Below are positions 57,123-64,000 of a DNA stretch of 64,000 nucleotides, in pieces. The position numbers and the translations under genes were made by a program. Under the pieces are notes generated by a model, which ran no database searches, was not told the origin of the DNA, and saw nothing but the letters and a program-made list of their open reading frames with translations. Source of the DNA: Alteromonas sp. RKMC-009 (lineage in GTDB: Bacteria > Pseudomonadota > Gammaproteobacteria > Enterobacterales > Alteromonadaceae); NCBI RefSeq assembly GCF_003584565.2, contig NZ_CP031010.1, positions 1,302,001 through 1,366,000 on the forward strand. The letters run 5' to 3'. The number at the start of each line of letters is the position of its first letter. Within the stretch, counting starts at the first letter, position 1.

Positions 57123-59111
57123 ATGAAATCACTCTCACTTCAGAAAAAATTTGTGCTCATTGTTGGCGGTGCTATCGCATTGTTACTGATTGTAGCAACG
57201 ATTTTCCTGCTCAATATTGTTAGCGATAAAACCAGGCAGACCGTCGAGCGGGATCTTCATTTTCTTGTTACCAGTGAAGCGGAATCTGTAAAAGGTTTCT
57301 TTGCTACCTACGGAGGTGTCGCTTCTACATTTCTGAACAATCCTTTCTTCACGGACTTTTTTACTCAACACTCGCAGCGTGGCGGTACGTTAAGTGGTGA
57401 GGCTGCTGACGATATTTTTGCGTCATTCAGCGCCATCAGCAGTAATGACAAGCACATTAAGTCTGCTTTTTTCGGTACTGCCGGTACCGGAGAGTATTTT
57501 TATGAGCAGGGCCGTGTGGGTGAGGAAGATAATTACTTTGCAAATCAGCGCCCGTGGTTTTTGACCGCTGTAGAGAAAGGGGGGATCTATGTCACACCTC
57601 CGGCGACAGATTCACAGGATGGAAGCGTTTCGACGGTGGTTCAGGGGCCTGTGTACCGGGATGGTAAACTTCTGGGAGTGGGTGGCGTTGATATTCTCAT
57701 CACCACAGTCGCAGATATGCTGTCAGAGATCCAATATGAGAAAGCCGGCGCTGCGTTTCTTGTCGATGACGAACAAAATATTGTGTACTTCCCGGGGAGC
57801 AGGGAAGCCCTGCCATTATCATCTCCACTGGCGTCCATTGATAAAAGCCTGAAAGGTGCTGATGGCTTTGCAGCCTTAAGCGGAGATATTGCCCGCCATC
57901 CGGAAGGTATCACGCCAGTTTCATACAACAATGAAAATTATTTTGTGGTTTATAAGCATGTCACTCTTGCTTCGCCGCAAATGAACTGGACATTGGGATT
58001 ACTGGTTCCTGAGGCCGTGGTTGAAGCGCCGGTACAGGAAGCGTTACAAACTTCACTGATTGTTGCTGTGGTTGTCCTGGTTATCGCCGGAGCGGTTACC
58101 TGGTTTGCTGGTGCAGTGATCACCCGTCCAATTTTACAGCTCAAGGACGCTATGGCTGATATTGCTTCAGGAGACGGTGACTTGACCCGTCGCCTTGAGA
58201 TTAAGTCGGGCGATGAAGTCGGGCAACTGGCTGAACAATTCAATGTATTTACCGGCAAAATTCATACACTACTACAGGATATTGTTCAGCATACCAGAGC
58301 GGTCGCTGAGGCCGCAGACCACTTGCGTGATGTGTCCGGCGCCAGCAGCCGCGAAATCAATCAGGAAAGAACCGAAGTAGACAGTGTGTCGACGGCAGTA
58401 ACGGAAATGGCGCATACCGTACAGGAAATTTCAGCTAATGCTGCCGAATCCAGCAGAGCCGCAACCGTGGCAGAGCAGCAGGCGACAGACGGCATGTCGC
58501 AGGCACAAAACATGTTAACTGAGATCCACGCCCTCGCAGACGCAATCAGTCAGGGCGTTCAGACCGTTAGTGGTTTGAGCCAGGAGTCAGAAAATATCGG
58601 CGCGGTCGTTGATGTGATCAACAGCATAGCGGAGCAAACAAATTTACTGGCATTGAATGCGGCTATTGAGGCTGCCCGTGCCGGTGAACAGGGAAGAGGT
58701 TTTGCGGTCGTTGCCGATGAGGTGCGTTCGCTGGCTTCGCGGACTCAGGACTCCACTGATGATATCCGCAAGATGGTAGAAAAGCTTCAGAAGATGGCAT
58801 CAGAAACCGACACGGCGATGAAGGCTGGTAAAGAGCGCTCGTTAAAAGGCGTAGAGAAAACCGAACTGGTGGTATCGTCCTTACGGGATATCAGTCACTC
58901 GATCAGTACTGTTCAATCGCAGAGTACGCAAATTGCCAGAGCGACTGAGCAACAAACCGTGGTGGCAACTGAAATAGATGAGGCGCTGGTTAAAATCATT
59001 AATCTGAGTGAAAAGACCAGCGAGCATTCAGAGGAACTGGCTGCCGAAGCTACCCAGCTCAGCGGTGTATCTACCGAGCTGAGAGATTTGGCTGGACAGT
59101 TTAAATTGTAA
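57123..59111 (+). CDS. Methyl-accepting chemotaxis protein with dCache sensor
   Basis: The 662-residue receptor has a first membrane helix ([23 protein letters not shown]) near 12-32 and a periplasmic dCache domain to about 290. The dCache contains [21 protein letters not shown] and [14 protein letters not shown], the usual ligand-pocket residues R-x-W and a downstream D. A second helix lies near 307-330, then HAMP (330-385) and a signalling domain. The hairpin tip is [20 protein letters not shown]. The ligand is likely an amino acid or small amine by family, which cannot be fixed here. Confidence 0.93.
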   Translation: MKSLSLQKKFVLIVGGAIALLLIVATIFLLNIVSDKTRQTVERDLHFLVTSEAESVKGFFATYGGVASTFLNNPFFTDFFTQHSQRGGTLSGEAADDIFASFSAISSNDKHIKSAFFGTAGTGEYFYEQGRVGEEDNYFANQRPWFLTAVEKGGIYVTPPATDSQDGSVSTVVQGPVYRDGKLLGVGGVDILITTVADMLSEIQYEKAGAAFLVDDEQNIVYFPGSREALPLSSPLASIDKSLKGADGFAALSGDIARHPEGITPVSYNNENYFVVYKHVTLASPQMNWTLGLLVPEAVVEAPVQEALQTSLIVAVVVLVIAGAVTWFAGAVITRPILQLKDAMADIASGDGDLTRRLEIKSGDEVGQLAEQFNVFTGKIHTLLQDIVQHTRAVAEAADHLRDVSGASSREINQERTEVDSVSTAVTEMAHTVQEISANAAESSRAATVAEQQATDGMSQAQNMLTEIHALADAISQGVQTVSGLSQESENIGAVVDVINSIAEQTNLLALNAAIEAARAGEQGRGFAVVADEVRSLASRTQDSTDDIRKMVEKLQKMASETDTAMKAGKERSLKGVEKTELVVSSLRDISHSISTVQSQSTQIARATEQQTVVATEIDEALVKIINLSEKTSEHSEELAAEATQLSGVSTELRDLAGQFKL

Positions 59112-59164
59112 CCTGGTGGTCAGGCCGTATCGGGTAAACAGGCCGGGCAGTTTTCTGTGCCGGC

Positions 59165-59473
59165 TTATACCCTTTGGGGAAGTTGCCCGCTGTTCTCCCA
59201 GCCTTCCGGTATTTTGCCCTGAAGCACATAGGACCAGGCGATCAATTCTGCAATCACATAATACAGAGATTCCGGGATTTCCTGCCCGAGATCTAATGTT
59301 GCCAGCAAGTCAGAAAGGTAGGGATCTTCGTGAATAAGAATGCCTGCATCTTCAGCGGCCCGAATGATTTCACCGGCCAGTTCACCGTACCCTTTTGACA
59401 CGACTTTAGGTTTTGCTCCGGCTTCGCCACTGTTGTATCTCAAGCCAATCGCTTTACGTGTTTTGTCACTCAT
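59165..59473 (-). CDS. Stand-alone FlhB C-terminal-like protein (FlhX/EscU-type switch)
   Basis: From the ATG at 59473 the product has 102 residues and resembles only the cytoplasmic domain of FlhB: IGLRYNSGEAGAKPKVVSKGYGELAGEII, EDAGILIHEDPYLSDLLATL. The N-P-T-H autocleavage motif and the membrane domain of FlhB are absent. Such proteins (FlhB2/YlqH type) are encoded next to FliK-like proteins. The start overlaps the FliK-like stop as ATGA. It may modulate export-substrate switching, but the role is not established. Confidence 0.8.
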   Translation of the reverse strand: MSDKTRKAIGLRYNSGEAGAKPKVVSKGYGELAGEIIRAAEDAGILIHEDPYLSDLLATLDLGQEIPESLYYVIAELIAWSYVLQGKIPEGWENSGQLPQRV

Positions 59474-61533
59474 ACCAGTGTCTCGAACAGTTGATAGGGC
59501 GTATCTTTGAGAGACGGCGGTATTTTTCCCCGCTGACAACTGTGCTGTTCAACCTCAAGCCCCAGGCCTTTTAAACGCTTTAACAGCCATGGCATGGTGT
59601 CCATAACCTTTATCAACAGTGTATCTGTCGATGTGTATACATTGATATGAATAACGTCCTTATCAATTTTAGTTTTTGCCAGCAGCTCTCCATACTCGCC
59701 TGCACTGAGTTTCATGGTCAGATGCCATATTCTCTGTGCGGACGACTTTGCCTGCTCTTCCCGCGCGTCCCGTTCTTCGACACGAAGAAACAGTTCGGGA
59801 GGTGGCTGCTCGTCACCGGCTACAGGCAACACATAATACAAGGTGTCCTGACCCTGCAACCGGGCTTCTGCACTTTGGAGTTTTTGTTGCTGATGATTAG
59901 CGAGCAGTGACTTAACATGATCGAGCAAATGGGTTCTGCTGTCGATTTGCGCCATATCGCCGGCAGTTTTTGATGGCGGACTACCCCCGCCGGCGGAAGC
60001 TGCACTTCTGGCTATTACCGATTCAGCTTTATCCAGCGCTTTTGCCAGATCTGGTTGGTTGCGAACTGCACGTCCTGCAAAACTGATTTGTAATAGTGTG
60101 ATAAGGGCGTTCACGAAACCGGATTGTGATGGCGGATTAAGAATATTCGTTGGTGTTGTGACCAGTGCGGGCGTCTGCAACAGCTGTTTAATCGACTGCG
60201 CTGTATCCTGAGACGGAATGCCAGTCTCTGTTTGACCGGTAACGGCGTGTTGAATATTGTCAGTTCCAGCGGCAGTTTTTATAACAGGAAGCGAAGCGGC
60301 TATCTGAGTGGATAAAGCACTCATTAAATCCTTTGTGCCGGCGGCCGTTCCCTGAGGCGCTTTGGTAAGGATAGAAACCAGTTTAGTCAGTGCTTCTGAT
60401 GTAGAGCCTGTTTCTGCGAGAAGTTGCCGTGAAAGCTGACGGATAGTTTCACTGACACGGCTAAGTTGTTCGGGCGGCAGGTTCAGCGAACCTGCAGAAA
60501 AGACATCTTTTATATTATTAGCTGTCGCGCCCGATACTTGCTGACCGGCAACCGGAGCCGCATGATCCGGTGGCGGTTGGATATGCAATACGGGCAACCC
60601 TTTCCGGCTTGCAATGTCTGCCAGTTTAAGAGGTACCGGTGGAAGAGCCTGCAGAGTATTGCTTGCAGATGTCGCTAAAGCAGGTGGCAAATTGACCATA
60701 GCAAGGGGGCGTGTTTGGGTGCCCGTCGCTGATAGTTGCGTTCCGCGCATGCTGACATTCAGGGTTTGTAATGTTTCTCTTCCCGTACTGCCTGATGGTC
60801 CATCGGGTAAATGCAATGAACGTTGCAGAGCCCCCTGCAATTTCCCCTCAATGCTGAGCCCTTCACTGACCAGCGCTTTTGCCAGAGCCAGTTTTACTAC
60901 CGGCGCCGATGCCGGTACATTCACACTTTGAGCAGGCTGCGCAGAGCCTTTCCCTTGTGGCGTTAAGGTAATTTGCCATCCTGACTGCCTGCTGTCAGTT
61001 GAAGGCGTTATTTTTAACGAAAATTTGTCTCCGGCCTCAGTGACAGCGTGTTGGGTTGCCGGTATATCCAGTTTAATCACTGGTGCGCCGGGTAACTGTA
61101 ACCTGAGTGTCAGTTGTTTGGGGGACGCCTGCTCAACTATGGCGCCCAGAGATAAGGCTGCATTATTTTTGACAAGGCTGAGTTGCTGCGACTGTGCCAG
61201 CCCTTCTGCCAGAGCTGTAACCAGTCTTTGTGTGTCAGCCTGTGTCAGTACTGCACTGTGCTTCACAGGCAGAAGTTCAAATAATGTCATCTGACTGACT
61301 GATGATCTGGCCAGGGAAACCTGCGGCTGAGATGTGCTGAGACCGGGATCTTTAACGACAAGTCCCTCCTGAGGGAGGGCGTTTCCGGTTAACTGAATAA
61401 GCGGACCGGGTAAACGGGTTATGGCTACTGCAGGTAGCTGCTGCAAGGTGTCTGAACGCAATGCACCTGCGTCGGCATTAACCGGTGCGGCAGTGGCATT
61501 CGCCGAAAACAGTTGAGCAATCTGCAAGTTCAT
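59470..61533 (-). CDS. FliK-like flagellar hook-length control protein
   Basis: The 687-residue protein has a long Gln/Thr/Ser/Ala-rich, low-complexity body, as in FliK rulers, and a C-terminal globular Flg_hook-type domain at about 540-670 (RIWHLTMKLSAGEYGELLAKTKI, DTLLIKVMDTMPWLLKRLKGLGLEV). It pairs with the FlhB-like protein that follows with a 4-bp overlap. No other flagellar genes are in the window, so this is an isolated FliK/FlhB-like pair and may be a paralogue of the main hook-length protein. Confidence 0.75.
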   Translation of the reverse strand: MNLQIAQLFSANATAAPVNADAGALRSDTLQQLPAVAITRLPGPLIQLTGNALPQEGLVVKDPGLSTSQPQVSLARSSVSQMTLFELLPVKHSAVLTQADTQRLVTALAEGLAQSQQLSLVKNNAALSLGAIVEQASPKQLTLRLQLPGAPVIKLDIPATQHAVTEAGDKFSLKITPSTDSRQSGWQITLTPQGKGSAQPAQSVNVPASAPVVKLALAKALVSEGLSIEGKLQGALQRSLHLPDGPSGSTGRETLQTLNVSMRGTQLSATGTQTRPLAMVNLPPALATSASNTLQALPPVPLKLADIASRKGLPVLHIQPPPDHAAPVAGQQVSGATANNIKDVFSAGSLNLPPEQLSRVSETIRQLSRQLLAETGSTSEALTKLVSILTKAPQGTAAGTKDLMSALSTQIAASLPVIKTAAGTDNIQHAVTGQTETGIPSQDTAQSIKQLLQTPALVTTPTNILNPPSQSGFVNALITLLQISFAGRAVRNQPDLAKALDKAESVIARSAASAGGGSPPSKTAGDMAQIDSRTHLLDHVKSLLANHQQQKLQSAEARLQGQDTLYYVLPVAGDEQPPPELFLRVEERDAREEQAKSSAQRIWHLTMKLSAGEYGELLAKTKIDKDVIHINVYTSTDTLLIKVMDTMPWLLKRLKGLGLEVEQHSCQRGKIPPSLKDTPYQLFETLV

Positions 61534-61719
61534 GTCAGATTTATCGGCAACTAATTGAAAAATTCAAGCATTTTGTGCATTTCACTGTTGTCAATGGTCC
61601 TTCAGTTTGAACTAAGTCATAAAAAAGTTTAATACGCCAATGGGCGTGATGTGTTCCGTTTTGCCTATGCTAGAATGCCAGACCGGAATATACAAAGATA
61701 TGTTAAAGAGGATAGCGGT

Positions 61720-62340
61720 TTGTCGGGACTGGTTGCCAGCAAACTAACGTGCATTAAACGGGACAGAGTACTGTTCGAAGATCTGTCTTTTCAGCTCCTG
61801 CCAGGGCAGCTGATTTATTTGCGTGGGCCTAACGGAGCCGGTAAAACCAGTTTGTTGCGTATCCTCAGTGGATTAAGTCAGCCTCAAAGCGGCTCCCTTC
61901 TCTGGCAGGGGAATCCATTGGGCGAAGACTGGTTCACCAGCCTCATCTATATAGGACACAAAGCCGGCATAAACGGCACCTTGTCGCCTTTGGAAAACCT
62001 TCAATTCTGGTGTGCGCAGCATAAAGTCAGCTTTAACGAAGAAAATCTTTATGACGTGCTGGCCCTGGTGGGGCTGGTGGGTATGGAAGATGTACCCTGC
62101 CGCACACTGTCTGCAGGGCAACTTCGCCGTGTCGCTCTGGCAAGATTATGGTTGAAGCAGGCTGACGTGTGGATCCTCGATGAACCTTTTACCGCACTGG
62201 ATACCCGTGGCGTTGCCCAACTGGAAGATAAAATATGTGAACATGTAGGTAATGGCGGTGCTGTGTTGACTACTTCACATCAGACACTGAGCCATCGCGC
62301 GGGCGGGTATCAGACATTTGATTTGGAGTACCGGTTTTGA
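61720..62340 (+). CDS. ccmA: Heme exporter ATP-binding protein CcmA
   Basis: I place the start at the TTG at 61720, preceded by AGAGGA, giving 206 residues beginning MSGLVASKLTCIKRDRVLF; longer in-frame starts at 61651 and 61675 lack a good site. Walker A is GPNGAGKTSLLRIL, the signature is LSAGQLRRVALARL and Walker B WILDEPFTALD. With CcmB and CcmC it releases holo-CcmE during cytochrome c maturation. First gene of ccmABCDE. Confidence 0.94.
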   Translation: MSGLVASKLTCIKRDRVLFEDLSFQLLPGQLIYLRGPNGAGKTSLLRILSGLSQPQSGSLLWQGNPLGEDWFTSLIYIGHKAGINGTLSPLENLQFWCAQHKVSFNEENLYDVLALVGLVGMEDVPCRTLSAGQLRRVALARLWLKQADVWILDEPFTALDTRGVAQLEDKICEHVGNGGAVLTTSHQTLSHRAGGYQTFDLEYRF

Positions 62341-63005
62341 GCGGCCTGTATCAGGGGGTGTTTAAACGGGACCTGGCACTGGCATTTCGTCAGAAGGCCG
62401 AGCTGGTACAGCCGCTTATGTTCTTACTCATGGTAGTGACATTATTTCCGCTGGGAATAGGACCCGGCCCTGAAACCCTGCAACGAATAGGACCGGGCGT
62501 TATCTGGATAGCCGCTATATTGTCCTCATTGCTCGGGATGGAGCGCTTATTCCGGGACGATTTCGCAGATGGTTCACTGGAACAGCTACAATTATCCGGA
62601 CAGCCCTACTATGCTGTCGCCGCCCTTAAAGTACTTTGCCACTGGCTGGTGACTTTCATTCCGCTTTTGCTGTTGTCACCTTTGCTTGCGCTGTTTCTTA
62701 ATCTCACTGTTGACATGTACATAGCGCTGGTACTCACCCTGATGTTAGGAACACCGCTTTTGTCACTGGTGGGCGCAATCGGCACAGGATTAACGGTTGG
62801 GCTTCAGCGTGGTGGTGTACTCCTGGCGCTGCTTTTGATCCCGGTTTTCATTCCATTATTGATATTTGCTACCTCGGCAGTGGATGCAGCTGCGCTACAA
62901 TTACCCTACAGGGCGCAAATTGCTATTATTGGCGCGATGTTGTTGCTGGCAATGGCATTAGCTCCGGCTGCCATTGCCTACTCTTTAAAAGTGAGTCAGA
63001 ACTGA
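62337..63005 (+). CDS. ccmB: Heme exporter membrane protein CcmB
   Basis: The 222-residue protein has six membrane segments and the CcmB motifs FKRDLALAFRQKAELVQPL and EQLQLSGQPYYAVAALKVL. Its start is a TTG overlapping the ccmA stop as TTGA. It forms the ABC transporter core with CcmA. Confidence 0.95.
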   Translation: MSGLYQGVFKRDLALAFRQKAELVQPLMFLLMVVTLFPLGIGPGPETLQRIGPGVIWIAAILSSLLGMERLFRDDFADGSLEQLQLSGQPYYAVAALKVLCHWLVTFIPLLLLSPLLALFLNLTVDMYIALVLTLMLGTPLLSLVGAIGTGLTVGLQRGGVLLALLLIPVFIPLLIFATSAVDAAALQLPYRAQIAIIGAMLLLAMALAPAAIAYSLKVSQN

Positions 63006-63760
63006 TGTGGAAGTGGTTACATCCCTACGCCAAGCCTGAGCGGGCTTACCAGCTTTGTAATACGCTGCTCCCCTGGTTTTCAGTGGCTGCAGTAATCAAC
63101 TTGTTGTGCGGTACGGTATGGGGGCTTTTATTTGCGCCTCAGGATTATCAGCAAGGTGATTCCTTCAGAATTATCTACATCCATGTACCATCTGCCATGT
63201 TGTCAATGAGTACCTATGTTGCCATGGCCGTAGCTGCACTGGTGGGAATGGTTTGGCAATGGCGGACTGCTTACATGGCCATGATTGCCATGGCCCCTGT
63301 TGGTGCAGCGATGACATTCATTGCTTTGCTTACCGGTGCGGCATGGGGGAAACCTATGTGGGGCGCATGGTGGGTGTGGGATGCACGGCTGACATCAGAA
63401 CTTATTTTGCTGTTTTTGTATTTTGGCGTCATTGCCTTGTATACCGCGTTTGAAGATAAGCAGCAGGCGGGTAAAGCGGCGGGTGTTATGGCGCTGGTGG
63501 GTGTTGTGAACATCCCGGTGATCCACTATTCGGTAGAATGGTGGAATACATTGCATCAGGGTTCCACCATCACCAAATTCGACAAGCCGTCTATAGCGCC
63601 GGAGATGTTGTGGCCACTGCTGATTAATCTTGCAGGCTTTGCGCTGTTTATCGCCGCTGTTACGACCATGCGTATGAAAACTGAAATTCTGCGGCGGGAA
63701 ATGCACCGGCCCTGGGTGCAGGATATCACCGGTTTGCGGGAGACGTCTGATGCAGTTTAA
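63005..63760 (+). CDS. ccmC: Heme handling protein CcmC
   Basis: The 251-residue membrane protein has the tryptophan-rich heme loop GKPMWGAWWVWDARLTSEL and flanking His residues in YIHVPSA and VNIPVIHYSVEWWNTLHQG. CcmC loads heme onto CcmE in the periplasm. Start overlaps the ccmB stop by one base. Confidence 0.96.
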   Translation: MWKWLHPYAKPERAYQLCNTLLPWFSVAAVINLLCGTVWGLLFAPQDYQQGDSFRIIYIHVPSAMLSMSTYVAMAVAALVGMVWQWRTAYMAMIAMAPVGAAMTFIALLTGAAWGKPMWGAWWVWDARLTSELILLFLYFGVIALYTAFEDKQQAGKAAGVMALVGVVNIPVIHYSVEWWNTLHQGSTITKFDKPSIAPEMLWPLLINLAGFALFIAAVTTMRMKTEILRREMHRPWVQDITGLRETSDAV

Positions 63761-63980
63761 CAGTTGGGCAGAATTTTGGGCTATGGGCGGTTACGGATTC
63801 TATGTCTGGCTGTCCTTTGGCATTGCTGCGCTGGTGATGACCGGCATTATTTGTCAAAGCTGGCTGGCGCATAAGCAACTCATCCGCCACATTGCTGCTG
63901 AGCAAAAGCGTAAAGAGCGCATCCGTATGGCTGCGCAAGCCGCTCAGGCTTCTTCCCCCAACTCTGACAGGAGCGTTTAG
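63750..63980 (+). CDS. ccmD: Heme exporter small membrane protein CcmD
   Basis: A 76-residue single-span protein: WAEFWAMGGYGFYVWLSFG at the N-terminus, then a hydrophobic helix and a basic cytoplasmic tail, as in CcmD. It stabilises the CcmABC-CcmE complex. It overlaps ccmC by 11 bp. Confidence 0.92.
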   Translation: MQFNSWAEFWAMGGYGFYVWLSFGIAALVMTGIICQSWLAHKQLIRHIAAEQKRKERIRMAAQAAQASSPNSDRSV

Positions 63981-63981
63981 T

Positions 63982-64000
63982 ATGAATCCGCGCAGAAAAC
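63982..64000 (+). CDS. ccmE: CcmE start (runs off the window)
   Basis: One base after the ccmD stop an ATG opens a frame reading MNPRRK, the expected N-terminus of the heme chaperone CcmE, preceded by AGGAG. Only six codons are visible; the call rests mainly on gene order. Confidence 0.8.

Overview
The window looks like a chromosomal segment of a marine gammaproteobacterium of the Alteromonadaceae (Alteromonas/Salinimonas type). The evidence is the mutS-pncC-recA block, SrmB, HemW-RdgB-YggN, Exe/GspA-GspB genes, an attenuated leu operon, and flagellar/CheC-like and ccm genes whose protein sequences resemble that group. This assignment is by recognition, not by a database search.

Positions 1-22,390 are accessory. 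After a truncated AcoR-type activator and a MetA-type outer-membrane channel comes a 2-kb gene-free stretch. It holds two diverged tandem copies of a nested hairpin element whose stems have changed together. From 3.7 to 22 kb lies what I read as a complete catabolic locus for an aromatic C-glycoside. A LysR regulator diverges from a tight seven-gene aromatic operon: FAD hydroxylase, VOC dioxygenase, alpha/beta hydrolase, GlcG-like protein, FAH hydrolase, gentisate-dioxygenase-like cupin and fumarylpyruvate-hydrolase-like protein, ending at a terminator. Next come an MFS exporter/importer, a TSUP permease and a LigK/GalC-like aldolase. A second operon follows: TonB receptor, GPH symporter, C-glycoside deglycosidase beta and alpha subunits, a Tat-exported 'subunit 3' and a GMC dehydrogenase. 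The inferred order is outer-membrane uptake, periplasmic 3-oxidation of the sugar, import, cytoplasmic C-C deglycosidation, then ring hydroxylation and cleavage. A palindromic operator candidate occurs in both control regions.

Positions 22,394-25,314 are a junction zone. A tRNA-Ile(CAU) gene is interrupted by a 239-nt group I intron of the Azoarcus type. A 42-bp repeat of the tRNA 5' half reappears 2.6 kb away, attached there to an intron-less anticodon loop. Between them are a small XRE regulator, an OB-HD protein, an unknown protein and a decayed IS3 remnant.

From 25.6 kb onward the content is housekeeping: MbnP-like lipoprotein, LrgAB, REC-CheC and PAS proteins, two DUF1566 proteins, YggN, HemW, RdgB, SrmB, RecQ, a double-glycine leader peptide gene, a CCA-adding-like enzyme, GspA and a DUF3391-GspB protein, HD-GYP phosphodiesterase, leuDCBA with leader peptide and attenuator, eno, pyrG, mutS, pncC, recA with an SOS box, a chemoreceptor, FlhB-like and FliK-like proteins, and ccmABCD(E).
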